DNA from: Mermis nigrescens | Taxonomy: Eukaryota; Nematoda; Enoplea; Mermithida; Mermithidae | Assembly: GCA_036768485.1 (NCBI GenBank) | Contig: JAVLUZ010000056.1 | Location: 6,769,508 to 6,833,507 of the forward strand | Length of the DNA: 64,000 nt | Reading direction: 5' to 3' | Part shown: one piece after another, positions 36,501 through 42,824 of the stretch | Numbering within the stretch: the stretch's first letter is position 1 | How the letters are laid out: every line of letters starts with the position of its first letter | Made by a program: the position numbers and the translations under genes | Notes under the pieces: model-generated | Databases searched by the model: none | The model's input: the letters and a program-made list of their open reading frames with translations, nothing else | Told to the model about the DNA's origin: nothing

Positions 36501-36767
36501 TATTTGTGTACTTTTCAATGTTTTTATTTATTAATATTGTTTTTGTTTGTTTTCTTTTTATTTTTCAAATATTTTATTCATTATTTTATTGAACCCTTTT
36601 TGTTTTTATTTTTATTTATGCTCTCCTTGTCTTCTCACTTTTATTTATTTCTTTTATATGTTTTTGTGTAGTCGAATCCGTGCTCAAGCGATTCTTCTCT
36701 ATCACCGTTCGTTCCTTCTCGCCGTTCGATTTACGCGCCCAAAGATGATTTGATGCATTTTAGTTAA
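6325..36767 (+). CDS. Candidate HURP/DLGAP5/mars-like spindle protein with PP1-docking motifs (12-exon model)
   Basis: I assembled 12 exons with recognisable GT-AG borders. All 11 intron phases match, giving about 646 codons once one extra base at 19419 is discounted. Residues (approximate): KEN box 30-32; basic helix 88-110 rich in K, E and R, then RPPFYVG 112-118; low-complexity repeats 181-360; basic patches in 400-440; TP sites 492-498; basic KRRRK 530-534; SILK 565-568; KSVRF 580-584; end at HFS. The basic helix followed by PPFxVG, together with an N-terminal KEN, resembles HURP/mars proteins. These bundle spindle microtubules, and fly Mars binds PP1. The conserved GKAP core was not found, so identity is tentative although the gene itself is well supported. 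The introns are packed with transposons. Alternative: an unrelated PP1-docking mitotic scaffold. Confidence 0.6.
6774..7034 (+). mobile_element. Family A MITE in intron 1
   Basis: Begins CATAGGTGAACGCC and ends CGCCCAGGTAATG. Flanks GTAGGAGG (6766-6773) and GTAGGAGC (7035-7042) match at 7 of 8 positions. Confidence 0.8.
7376..7637 (-). mobile_element. Family A MITE in intron 1
   Basis: 262 bp from CACACCTGGGCGTG to CTGCCCACGTATG, flanked by a perfect 8-bp duplication GTCCGCAA (7368-7375 and 7638-7645). No coding capacity. Confidence 0.9.
7646..9025 (+). repeat. Family B element, left part, interrupted by family C and then hAT
   Basis: The sequence around AAGGTCAAGGTC, TAGCCTGAATAAAACG and TTTTGACTGCATTATATCAC matches family B copies at 14625, 22690 and 31860. 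It is split by the family C element at 7917-8907, then resumes (8916-9025) and is cut by the hAT element. The rest resumes at 14294. Confidence 0.7.
7917..8907 (+). mobile_element. Family C non-autonomous element, 991 bp
   Basis: Begins CAGTGTTTTTTTTGTAC and ends AATACAAAAAATAGTG, imperfect inverted ends. A perfect 8-bp duplication CTCTTGAC flanks it (7909-7916 and 8908-8915). Inside are repeated sub-blocks around GGTACAG and TTGTTCGACTTTTGG, and several copies of the GGCGCGAAGCGCC hairpin (8128, 8220, 8764). No protein is evident. Confidence 0.85.
10127..10387 (-). mobile_element. Family A MITE inside the hAT transposase gene
   Basis: 261 bp from CACACCTGGGCGTG to CTGCCCACGTATG, with a perfect 8-bp duplication GTCACGGA (10119-10126 and 10388-10395). 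It separates two transposase coding blocks. Confidence 0.95.
11656..12189 (-). mobile_element. Family A MITE (outer) carrying a nested copy
   Basis: The outer element spans 11656-11690 and 11961-12189. It is flanked by a perfect duplication GCCATAAA (11648-11655 and 12190-12197) and sits in the transposase gene right after the DPGLWP coding block. Confidence 0.93.
11691..11952 (-). mobile_element. Family A MITE (inner), inserted in another family A MITE
   Basis: 262 bp from CACACCTGGGCGTG to CCCACGTATG. Its 8-bp duplication GTATGCAC (11683-11690 and 11953-11960) is itself part of the outer MITE, so the order of insertion is certain. Confidence 0.95.
12536..14270. other. Non-coding 5' part of the hAT element
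   Basis: AT-rich sequence between the transposase start and the right inverted repeat. Short ORFs here (for example 13626-13838) resemble nothing known. Presumably promoter, leader and subterminal sequence. Confidence 0.5.
14294..14345 (+). repeat. Family B fragment beyond the hAT insertion
   Basis: ACCCATCAGCGAAGGAG and the following ATGTACATGTATG continue the family B sequence cut at 9025. Similar text is at 15409 and 23050. Confidence 0.7.
14395..14625 (+). repeat. Family D repeat fragment
   Basis: Shares the CCATTTTTAAGGGG, GACCTCCAATTTTTG and AAAAATCAGAG blocks with 20150-20280 and, more weakly, 25430-25590 and 28340-28460. No ends defined. Confidence 0.5.
14626..15540 (+). repeat. Family B repeat, copy interrupted by a minisatellite
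   Basis: The blocks AAAATGGTCAAAATAGCC, TTTTGACTGCATTATATC and CGCCGGGCAGTACCTGCC match other family B copies. Between about 14925 and 15260 lies an unrelated tandem and inverted minisatellite. Confidence 0.6.
14925..15260. repeat. Minisatellite that switches orientation
   Basis: In the first half, units like AGCTATATAGCCTTTTTGG with TCAGAAAA run forward. From about 15150 the complement, TATAGCTAATTTTCTGAGCC with CAAAAAGG, repeats. The two halves are therefore mutually complementary and could form a long hairpin. Confidence 0.7.
15698..15935 (+). CDS. Exon 2 of the HURP-like gene
   Basis: Follows acceptor CCTCAACGTAG and ends at donor GTAAAC. It codes residues 71-150: a basic, probably helical stretch (YLEYLAKKKEKLEAEKR) then TRPPFYVG. 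A basic helix followed by FxVG is the signature used to suggest HURP/mars. The incoming phase (1) and outgoing phase (2) match the neighbouring exons. Confidence 0.8.
15936..16408. other. Intron 2, first part
   Basis: AT-rich intron sequence without a recognisable gene. The last eight bases (CTTAAAAC) are a MITE target duplication. Confidence 0.5.
16409..16654 (+). mobile_element. Family A MITE in intron 2
   Basis: 246 bp from CATACGTGGGCAGC to CACGCCCAGGTGTG with a perfect 8-bp duplication CTTAAAAC (16401-16408 and 16655-16662). Confidence 0.95.
16930..17120 (-). repeat. Family B repeat fragment, reverse orientation
   Basis: Contains TAATGCAGTCAAAATGGACT and ends GACCTTGTGCACCTATG, the complement of family B ends elsewhere. 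Confidence 0.6.
17640..18037 (+). mobile_element. Family E MITE in intron 2
   Basis: 398 bp from CATACGTGCACAGC to AAGATCATGTATG with a perfect 8-bp duplication GTCAGGAG (17632-17639 and 18038-18045). It carries the GGCGCGAAGCGCC hairpin at 17834-17846. Diverged relatives occur near 21217, 21780, 24100, 38230, 59300 and 61180. Confidence 0.9.
18046..18847. other. Intron 2, last part
   Basis: AT-rich with several TTTACAC-type heptamers. Ends in a pyrimidine-rich acceptor (TTACTTTCAG). Confidence 0.5.
18848..18937 (+). CDS. Exon 3 of the HURP-like gene
   Basis: 90 bp between acceptor TTACTTTCAG and donor GTACAT; phases 2 and 2. Codes about residues 150-180, including NTPVSRFIPKEPK, with a TP site. 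Confidence 0.75.
19165..19704 (+). CDS. Exon 4 of the HURP-like gene, with internal repeats and a one-base frame break
   Basis: 540 bp from acceptor AAAATTTAG to donor GTACTA. It encodes three diverged copies of a 49-56 residue unit (IDVxLHSDL ... SxATVC ... ), starting near 19250, 19419 and 19566. Copies one and three align without gaps, but copy two has an extra G at about 19419, moving the reading frame by one. With that base discounted, both edge phases fit the gene model. It could be a sequencing error, an allele or a decayed gene. The repeats contain TTTACACTCG at each copy. Function of the repeat is unknown. Confidence 0.7.
19705..20595. repeat. Intron 4, first part with a family D copy
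   Basis: Plain AT-rich sequence to about 20100. Then a family D repeat (about 20121-20356, starting near ACATACATGTAACGG and ending CTTGCATGTATG) and further repeat-like text. Confidence 0.5.
20596..21209. mobile_element. hAT-like MITE, 614 bp
   Basis: The left end CAGGGGCGTAACCAG and right end (complemented CAGGGGCGCAACCAG) form a 15-bp inverted repeat. Flanked by a perfect 8-bp duplication GGTATATG (20588-20595 and 21210-21217). Contains GGCGCTTCGCGCC at 20779-20791. Confidence 0.93.
21218..21400 (-). repeat. Family E remnant
   Basis: Text around GCGCTTGAAACAGCAC and TTTTTCGAAAACTG matches the interior of the 17640 element. It continues left of the MITE at 20596, which was inserted into it. 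Confidence 0.5.
21564..21681 (+). CDS. Exon 5 of the HURP-like gene
   Basis: 118 bp between acceptor TTATTACTCAG and donor GTGAGA; phases 1 and 2 match the neighbours. Codes about residues 360-399, a serine-rich segment (STKSSSSIDPKE ... LSLSSSIE). Confidence 0.75.
21780..22080 (+). repeat. Family E remnant
   Basis: Blocks CTGGCGATTCTCC, GTGCCGAAAATTTT and CCAATTCTGGCGGTGG match the element at 17640. Confidence 0.5.
22113..22438. mobile_element. hAT-like MITE, imperfect left end
   Basis: The right end reads GGATACGGGCCTG, as at 29913. Flanks GTGGCCAA and GTGGCCAC match at 7 of 8 bases, but the first bases of the left end seem lost. Confidence 0.6.
22439..23112 (+). repeat. Family B copy with a nested family A remnant
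   Basis: Contains CAAAACAGTAAATTTAACC, TTTTGACTGCATTGTGTC, CGCCGGACAGTACCCG and ends ATGTGCATGTATG. A diverged family A sequence (about 22474-22680, CACACGTGGGC ...) interrupts it near its left end. Confidence 0.6.
23580..23736 (+). CDS. Exon 6 of the HURP-like gene
   Basis: 157 bp after acceptor GGTTTTTTAG, ending at donor GTATGC. Codes about residues 399-451, very basic (STRRSTRSTRF, KKRRSTGRNR). Such patches suit microtubule or importin binding; this is inference. Phases 2 and 0 fit the model. Confidence 0.7.
24100..24500 (-). repeat. Family E remnant, reverse orientation
   Basis: GCATCGTCGTCAGAAACGCC, TCGGCGCTTCACTC and CCCCCAGAATTCCC are complements of family E blocks. Confidence 0.5.
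25232..25280 (+). CDS. Exon 7 of the HURP-like gene
   Basis: 49-bp micro-exon between CCTTTTTTAAG and GTAAGTCG. Codes ITEMDADAYPSRDTED; phases 0 and 1 match the neighbours. Too short to be called by itself; the phase fit is the support. Confidence 0.65.
25292..25375 (+). repeat. AAT/ATT microsatellite
   Basis: Runs of ATAATAATAATAGTAATAAT followed by ATTATTATTTTT. Confidence 0.9.
25430..25590 (+). repeat. Family D-like fragment
   Basis: Text around ACCAACACCAATTTTTGAGG, CAAAAATAGC and GGTGGGGGTCCGAACTGCCC is shared with other family D stretches. Confidence 0.4.
25800..26450 (+). repeat. Degenerate TTG-rich low-complexity tract
   Basis: Repeated TTGTTTGTTCGTTG, GGCTGTTTG and similar words over about 650 bp. 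Leucine and cysteine-rich ORFs here are compositional. Confidence 0.7.
26700..26880 (+). CDS. Exon 8 of the HURP-like gene
   Basis: 181 bp after acceptor TATTTTTAG, donor GTGACC. Codes about residues 468-528: WGVVFDLDDSFKENRPPF then SPADVTPKPRKPFRLLSS, with SP/TP phospho-site-like motifs, and LGLFSTPT. Clearly higher GC than its surroundings. Phases 1 and 2 fit. Confidence 0.85.
26881..29348. other. Intron 8, first part
   Basis: AT-rich intron. A 22-bp direct repeat (TTTACAGTGATATTGATTTTG) is at 27219-27262, a weak CCAACCAA tract at 27560-27665, and family D-like text at 28340-28790. No gene supported. Confidence 0.5.
29349..29913. mobile_element. hAT-like MITE, 565 bp
   Basis: Starts CAGGCCCGTATTCAGG and ends CCTGGATACTGGCCTG, inverted ends. 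Flanks CGTACAAA and CATACAAT match at six of eight. Holds GGCGCTTCGCGCC at 29520-29532. Confidence 0.8.
30061..30209 (+). CDS. Exon 9 of the HURP-like gene (SILK motif)
   Basis: 149 bp after acceptor CTTGTTCAG, donor GTAAGT. Codes KRRRK (NLS-like), TPGELDIELVKPPEIFFET and RTPGSILK. SILK is a known PP1 docking motif, usually found shortly before an RVxF motif, as here. Phases 2 and 1 fit. Confidence 0.85.
30563..30819 (-). mobile_element. Family A MITE in intron 9
   Basis: Begins CACAGCTGGGCGTGG and ends GCTGCCTACGTATG. Flanks GTCATAAC (30555-30562) and GTCATAAT (30820-30827) differ at one base. Confidence 0.9.
31301..31363 (+). CDS. Exon 10 of the HURP-like gene (RVxF-like motif)
   Basis: 63 bp between TTATGTACAG and GTGCGT; phases 1 and 1. 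Codes QKSVRFDCEETCSKILFE. KSVRF fits the PP1 RVxF consensus and lies 11 residues after SILK. Confidence 0.8.
31632..32045 (-). repeat. Family B copy, reverse orientation
   Basis: Contains CCGCGCTTCGCGCCGG, TAATGCAGTCAAAAGG, the complement of the AAACAGTG block, and ends GACCTTGTGCTCCTATG. Confidence 0.65.
32655..32704 (+). CDS. Exon 11 of the HURP-like gene
   Basis: 50 bp between TTTTGCAG and GTTGGT. Codes STSESTVAQTFTLTEQ; phases 1 and 0 fit. The donor is not optimal. Confidence 0.6.
32749..33016 (+). mobile_element. Family A2 MITE in intron 11
   Basis: Begins CATAGGTGGGCAGCAGCG and ends CACGCCCACGTGTG. No clear target duplication. Confidence 0.75.
33030..33290 (-). mobile_element. Family A remnant
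   Basis: CCAGAATTCAATTTTTGGAAG, the GATGTCAATGGGAAGTGCTCG block and CCATTTTTTGACCTT show the family, but both ends are degenerate. Confidence 0.6.
33839..34217. repeat. Inverted repeat with about 70-bp arms
   Basis: The left arm (about 33839-33911, GCAAAGAAAATGTTCCGATGG ...) is complementary to the right arm (about 34153-34217), sharing AACAAAAAGGACGAAT and CTTGGAATTGCGG. The left arm is open as MFRWNKKDEY... but no known protein is recognised. Confidence 0.7.
34380..34860 (+). repeat. Degenerate tandem repeat around AGATTCGTAA
   Basis: The word GTCAGATTCGTAA with a following TGACxTTACG recurs near 34434, 34535, 34687 and 34812. It is linked to GTGTAAA and TTTTGCAACGC words; period about 100-150 bp. 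Confidence 0.65.
35073..35117. repeat. 45-bp perfect palindrome
   Basis: Twenty-two-base arms (35073-35094 and 35096-35117) around a single T at 35095. The left arm starts AAAGTCGATAATCGG. A partial extra copy, AAAGTCGATAA, sits just before it at 35061. Confidence 0.9.
35160..35880 (+). repeat. Two diverged tandem units of about 360 bp
   Basis: The text at 35170-35340 (TTTTTATTCTATTT, AAGCGGAGA-like, CTATCCA, GTAAACTTTAAA, CCGTATT) recurs at 35530-35700. Both contain GTGTAAA words. Confidence 0.55.
36387..36671 (+). other. T-rich intron end before the last exon
   Basis: Nearly 300 bp very rich in T and C, ending TTTTTGTGTAG. The F/L-rich ORF here is a by-product of this long pyrimidine tract. 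Confidence 0.7.
36672..36767 (+). CDS. Exon 12 (terminal) of the HURP-like gene
   Basis: Begins in phase 0 after TTTTTGTGTAG, matching exon 11. It codes SNPCSSDSSLSPFVPSRR then SIYAPKDDLMHFS and a TAA. Serine-rich, with an SP site. No AATAAA is seen close downstream, so the transcript end is unknown. Confidence 0.7.
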   Translation, partial: SNPCSSDSSLSPFVPSRRSIYAPKDDLMHFS

Positions 36768-37315
36768 TTATCGATTTTTTTGGCCCATATGCCTCGTTTT
36801 TACTCTGAATTTGTTCGTTTTAAATCGTGAGTATAGCATTAAGCCAGCCGATTGAAAAAATGTAAAGCAATTGCGCTCAGTGTAAATTGAACTTTACGAG
36901 ACTGCGACTTTCCTTCGTCTAGTATTATATCTAAACTTTGTAAAGTTAATTTAAGTTGGCTATCGTTTAAAGTAGTTCATTTATTTTTTGTAAAATCTTC
37001 CGTGCACGACGACTTAATTACTTCTCCTTCATCTCTTCGTTAAGCTACTGGCTGCCGTAATCTTCTAAACAATGAATTATTAGTGTACATTACGTGCTGG
37101 TGTACGTTGCTTTAGGTTAAATAGTTTATACTTTGGTTTTAACGCTTTTTTACAGTAGGCAGGTTGCTATGTTGCTTACCGTAAGAAACTCAATTCACAA
37201 TGAAGCGGGCCGGTTGGTTTTTGTTTACATTCGAAGAATAAGTCAGTTTTCTGGTTTATACTCGATGAATGGAACAATTCCCACCCTATACTTGTGTGAT
37301 TATGACAGTTCCGAA
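36768..37315. other. Downstream flank of the host gene
   Basis: AT-rich with several GTGTAAA/TTTACAG-type words; presumed 3' untranslated and intergenic. Nothing else supported. Confidence 0.4.
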
Positions 37316-37574
37316 CATACGTCGGCAGTAAGGAAATTCTGGGGGTGCGAGATTTTTTGAAGGTCAAAAACTGACCTTAAAAATGATGGTATGGCGATAA
37401 AAACACCATTTTTCGACGTTTATCATCAAGCACTATCCATTGGCATCAAAAAATTGCGAAACAAACGAAAAAAATTTCAAAAATTGAATTCTGGGGGGTA
37501 TTTTGATTTCTGGGGGTATCTTGTTTCTGGGGGTGCATACCCCCCAAACCCGCCCACCCCCACGCTCAGGTGTG
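37316..37574 (+). mobile_element. Family A MITE
   Basis: Begins CATACGTCGGCAGTAAGG and ends CACGCTCAGGTGTG. Flanks GTTCCGAA and ATCCCGGA agree at five of eight, so the duplication is uncertain. Confidence 0.8.
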
Positions 37575-37598
37575 ATCCCGGATTTTTTCCCTTCTATA

Positions 37599-37820
37599 CA
37601 TAGGTGGGCAGCACCAAAATTTCTGGGGGTGCAAGATTTTTCAAAGGTCAAGAAATGGTCTTATGGCGGAAAAACACCATTTTTCAACGTATCCATTGGC
37701 ATAAAAAAATTGATAAAATAAAAACACAAAATTCGAAAAACTGAATTCTGTGGGGGGTATTCTACCTTCTGGGCTTTGCATACTTTCCCGCAACCCCCCA
37801 CCCTCCGACGCCCGCGTGTG
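37599..37820 (+). mobile_element. Family A2 MITE
   Basis: Begins CATAGGTGGGCAGCACC and ends CGCCCGCGTGTG. Flanks CTTCTATA (37591-37598) and CTTCTATG (37821-37828) match at 7 of 8. Confidence 0.88.
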
Positions 37821-38239
37821 CTTCTATGCTGCTCACGAGCTCAGGCGAAATTTGAATGTTGCTGAAAGATGCGCCATTTTTAATGATAAATTTTTTATAA
37901 ATAAATAGTCAATAAAAATACCGTATGCCTATGTCACAATAATTTGATTTGCTGCCAACTGCGTTTTTGCTTGTATAATGCTTGCCGGTTCGCTTACTGC
38001 AATTTGCATTATCTGTTTCTAGCGCTACGGAACTTCGGTCATTTATCATCGTCGCATTTATTCGTCGTCTTTAATAAAGATCATTTTACTTAAGTCATTG
38101 TATGTCTCGGGATCAATATGATAACCGTAAATATAAATGTACGTATGCGCGTATTTCTGTGTAGGAAGGTGCAAAATCCTAAACATGGGAACAAGGAAAT
38201 TTTACAGAGAAATACCTACTCCGCATAGGTACCTTTTAT

Positions 38240-38575
38240 TAATCAACACCACCGTACATGTACAGCATAGGCACTCTGGGGGATCAGGCCCAAAAAATTT
38301 TTAAAAGTACTTTTTTATGGCTAAAAACGACGGGTACATGCCAAAAACACTGTTTATAGACGACAGACGTTTCAGTCAATGCTCATTTTTTCTTGAACAT
38401 AACGAAAAACTTGATCAAAATATAGTCGAAAAATTGGTATATGGCGCGAAGCGCCCAAAATCTGAAACTTGTGACATAAATGAGCTAAAAACCAACACTT
38501 ATAATGTTTACAAAAGATCGACGATTCTGGTGTCGCAGCCATCCCCCTCCCTCCCCAGACCATGTAGGAACAAAA
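38240..38575 (+). repeat. Family E remnant
   Basis: CGTACATGTACAGCATAGG, TATGGCGCGAAGCGCCC (hairpin at 38443-38455) and GATTCTGGTG match the 17640 element. It ends near GACCATGTAGG. Confidence 0.6.
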
Positions 38576-39367
38576 TAGGACAAAGATTAGTAGTCTGTTT
38601 TACAGTGATGTTGTGGTTGTGTATAGTCTCTTCCATTCCAAACGGCCCATTTTTGCCTGCTAGTTTATCACCGTCATAATTTTTCACTATTAAAACGGCA
38701 TCTTCAGTTATGTTCGCATAGCGGCTGAATAATTCAAACTCTTCTTGATGTTTGAAGTGCTTTGCTCAGCATGCAGCGTGTCTAGCAAACTGCCGCAGCA
38801 GTCTAAACCCTAACATTCTGCTACAGTAATAAGCCGTAAAGCTAAAATGGGCCGTTTGGAATGGAGCAGACTATAGTACAAGAATTTTTGAATTTTTGTC
38901 CATCTGTCAATTCCAAAATTATTTGGACCATTTTGCCGCAAGCAAGTCTTTTACGCAAACTTCCAATGCTTTATCGACTCATCCAAACTACAATTACAGT
39001 GTAGTGTTAGCTGGTGGAAAAGAGATTTTTGAAAGTGCGTTTAGCTTTCTCAAATCACAGCGATAATTTCAAATATAATCTATATTTCACCAAATCTTGT
39101 GCATGATCTCAATTTTCGAATCGATTTATCGATTACGAAAGTGGTTTACAGTGATTTTGTGCATAGGGGAGCGACAAATGAAGTTTTTTTATGCCAAATT
39201 GTATTAGAGTAGGCTATCTGCCAGCATTGTGCGCTAGATTTCGCGAAATATGTAATATGTAATGTTAACTATAAATCTCACGCATTTTTTGAAGAAACGA
39301 TTGTTTTTCTTTTACAAAATCAAAAAGACAGCAAATCATCAGTCAATCAGTAAAAAATATTTCCATA
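38576..39367. other. Unassigned AT-rich stretch
   Basis: No gene recognised. The last eight bases (TTTCCATA) are a target duplication. Confidence 0.4.
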
Positions 39368-39989
39368 CAGTGTTTTTGTACAAGGTCCGTTTGTACATGT
39401 ACAAAGATGGTCCCTAAAAGTCTTTGTACATTTCGTACACTTAAATTTTTGGGTACTATAATATGGTACAGTAGCGATTTTAGTGTGGCAAAAACAGAGT
39501 TGTTCGACCTTTGTTAACGTATTTTAGCAATTTCTAGGTTTCTGAGGGCAAAAATCAGTAATAATCGTCTCAAAACGGCGCGAAGCGCCAGAAAATTTGG
39601 CATTTTTCCTTTCAAAATGCAATTTCTGAAATTATAAAGATATATAGAACCAGGGCGGATTTAGGTGGGGCGGCCTTCCCCCCCATTGGTCCAAAATAGT
39701 GCGCAAAATTAAGCATTTTTGAGCGATTTTTAGCGATTTTCTGGTTAAAACGGCTAATTTTTCCGCCTAAGTCAGGTTCCGCCCCCCCCCTCCCCTTAGG
39801 AAAATCCTAGATCCGCCACTGTATAGAACACACAATTGCTCATTTCGGCGCGTAGCGCCGAGAATTTTTGCGAATTTCGAACCTTCTTTGCAGTTTTTGT
39901 CTTCCAAAAATCTTTATACATGTATAAAGACGGTCCCCAAAAGTCTTTGTACATCGCGAAAAATCTTTGCCGAATACAAAAAAACCATG
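39368..39989 (+). mobile_element. Family C non-autonomous element, 622 bp
   Basis: Starts CAGTGTTTTTGTACAAGG and ends AATACAAAAAAACCATG with a perfect 8-bp duplication TTTCCATA (39360-39367 and 39990-39997). Contains GGCGCGAAGCGCC at 39577-39589. It hosts the nested hAT-like MITE at 39651. Confidence 0.92.
39651..39821. mobile_element. hAT-like MITE, 171 bp, nested in family C
   Basis: Starts CAGGGCGGATTTAGG and ends CCTAGATCCGCCACTG, with a perfect 8-bp duplication TATAGAAC (39643-39650 and 39822-39829). Confidence 0.95.
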
Positions 39990-39997
39990 TTTCCATA

Positions 39998-41655
39998 TGA
40001 AATAATTTGCATGATTTTGTAGTTTCTTCCACTAACCTGAATAGGTAAATACATATATGTCGTCTATAAAATAAAATTTCGAGTTGTCTGTCTGTCCGAG
40101 AAAACCATTTTTACTGCATAATCGAGTGACCCTCATATTTTGACTCAATTGATATTCCGGGCCCCTGATTCCAAATTATCGATCAAACTGGGTCCGTCGG
40201 GCTTCTGAAACCACGAAAGGACGGATTACTATAAAACGTTTTGGCGGGGCAAATTTTCTATGCCACCCTAGAATAACTTAATGCACTATTAATTGGTGTA
40301 AACAACTTTACACTGCAGTGTAAACTGACAAAAATCGTAAAAAAACGCTTTATAACGTTGTATTTTTACTGATATCTCAAATCGCAGCGGATAAATTCTA
40401 TTTAAATTTTATTGATTTTTAGTAATGCCTTGGATGATTTTACTGTGGAATTTTGGGAAAATTCACGGATTGGATTTTGAAATACAGGAGCCCAAACATA
40501 CCCTGTCCATAACGTTAAATTTTGGGTTTTGTCGTTTTTCAGGAGCACACATAACTTGTATGTTGCTCCCTAAATTTGACCCCTGGGATTTATTTGACTT
40601 CCAATTCCGAATCGAATACTCAAAATTACTGATTTGGTACCGGAAATGGCTAAAAAACGGGTTAACAGATTATTAAGGAAGGTTGTAAAAAAATTTGAAC
40701 AATCAATCAGAACGAGCTCTCAGTTGGCCAAACTATCGGCCTATGAATGCTCTTGATGTAAACCAAGGTGCGTGCAACACAATGTAAATCAAATGAAAGC
40801 AGCAACCGCCGGCTTCCGAGAAGACTGACACCATTTTAGTTTTCTTTTCTACCGATTAATTTTACGTAGAACTTTTTGTGTTTGTTCACAATGCGGACAA
40901 ATTTGAATTAATTTCCTGCGCAGTCTATACAATGCCCTCTAATTGTCATACGAGCAGAAAAATGAAGCTGAAAACTGTATCAAATTCAGCAAAATGGAAT
41001 GATTCGTTGTAAAGTTATTGAGCTGACATTGTAAATTTTTGTGGGCGTGGTGATTTGAAATAATAATAATTTACTCAAATTGTAGAGTAGTGGCAAGCTT
41101 AGAAAGATTGATTAATTCTGATTAGCGCTTACATATGATCATCATAAGACTTAATGTACACGTAGTTTATGTTGCCATAAATCTGTAGTACATACTCGTG
41201 TAAACGTAGGGCGAACCTACGTTCACTTGTCTTACTTATGCCCTAGCTAAGGCTCACGCGCTCGCACACAAAAGGCAACTCGGGGTAAGGCCCGGCCTAT
41301 CAAGATAGCCCGGCCCTCTTACTGCACGCACCTAGTGAAACTTACTTGCTTAACCCCAATTTGAGATTAAGTACCTAATTAAAGTAAGTTCCCCGAAACC
41401 TAATCGAGGGCTCAAAAAGATTATTATTTAACTTGTTTTGGGACCGAAATCCGGTGCTTGAAAATATTGAAGGTTCCTAAGTATAGTGTAGCACAAGGGA
41501 CAGAATTCAACAGCACGGAAATTCGAACCGAGCCCAATCATCGTTAATTAAATAATTAATTTTTACAATATTTTTTGACAGAAAATTATGACGCAAATGA
41601 AAAACGCGACAGCATGAAGGTGCATGCTGCCGACTGTCGTTATGCTAATTGGTTA
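39998..41655. other. Flank between family C and the LTR element
   Basis: No gene supported. An 18-bp perfect palindrome, TTTACACTGCAGTGTAAA, is at 40307-40324. A short hairpin (CGTAGG/CCTACG) lies near 41206. The ORF at 40425 has no recognisable family. Confidence 0.4.
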
Positions 41656-41659
41656 AAAA

Positions 41660-42815
41660 TATAAATACAAAGGATCCGCTCTATGTCTACAAAATCAACA
41701 TAGAAACGGATGTATGTATTCACCTTCAGGATTTACTTAGGTACCTAAATCTGCTCTTAGCGCTGGTCCCAATCGCGTGGTCAAATAATGACTTCGATTT
41801 TCTGGACCCTTGAAGACTTACGGCTTCGACTCCCTCAGTCCTAATATTGCTGACCGCTTTTAGTCGGGAGTCTCAGCAGCTACGCCCTAAATCCTAACAC
41901 TCGTACCTACCTAAATCCCGGAATGCCGCCAGGTCAGTTGACCTATCTCACCCCAGCTCAAGTTGATTAATTAACTTCTTTTCTTAGTTTACACTTGTCT
42001 TGAAATGTTTTTGGTTCCTAATGTAGGTAGCACAATGAACTTTAAATACAGCAACAACGAGCTCTCATCTGGTCAATCATCATAAATAATTAAATAAAGT
42101 TTTTGGCTAATTTTAGAGTTGAGAAAAGATTATTGAATTTTGAGCGAAATAAATAATGAAAAGGTAGTCACCATTCCAATCCACTAATAATAGAAGTCCT
42201 CGACGGTTGGGGCCGGCCTATCACACCCTCGGTATAAAACACCTTTGTGTGGATTAAATAAATTTATTTTGATAAATAACACACGGCAGATGCCGGGACG
42301 CAAAATACACTATCGCCAAATGAATCGAAGACCAAAAACGACACTAAATCTTTACAGCGCAACTAACTAACATCGACTAATTTATAAATGCCAAATTTAC
42401 ATGTCTCAATTGGCGTCCATCGACGCTCACAAAAAATAGAACTAAACGATATTATAGGTTATGTAAAAACTAATATGGAATACGAACGTTGGCGTCCATC
42501 GACGCTCACAAAAAATAGAACTGAACGTAAAATAATACAATATACGCGTTTTACTAAAATGATCATAATAATGCAATGATATCGTACATTCAATAACTCT
42601 TACAAAGCAAATTACTGATGTTAGCATATACATAACTCTGGTTTACCGGACAAGTATCTAATAGAATTTTGTAATAAAAATTAGGGATAAAGTGGGAAGA
42701 CTGAAGGCATAGCCCACAGTGCACTATCGTAGATAGCTACTAGTATTGGCTATGTGAGTGGCTACCGCGAACTGCTAAGGCGAGTTCGCCAAACCGTGTA
42801 ACTCTCGTAGTTACA
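41660..42815 (-). repeat. 3' LTR of the Ty3/gypsy element
   Basis: On the minus strand it starts TGTAACTACGAGAG and ends GTATTTATA. It contains two direct copies of TTGGCGTCCATCGACGCTCA with flanking matches (about 42409-42449 and 42489-42527), plausible enhancer-like repeats. An AATAAA on the minus strand lies near 42262. Confidence 0.95.
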
Positions 42816-42824
42816 CTCCCCCAC
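42816..42824 (-). promoter_or_regulatory. Polypurine tract
   Basis: Minus-strand GTGGGGGAG directly precedes the TG of the 3' LTR, the site for plus-strand DNA priming. Confidence 0.85.

Noticed and set aside
36387..36671. Phenylalanine and leucine-rich ORF resembling a membrane protein
   Set aside because: It is a long T-rich intron end directly before a good splice acceptor.
40424..40480. Possible terminal exon reading LDDFTVEFWENSRIGF
   Set aside because: Acceptor-like TTTTTAG precedes it, but its phase does not fit the host gene, which already ends cleanly at 36767.
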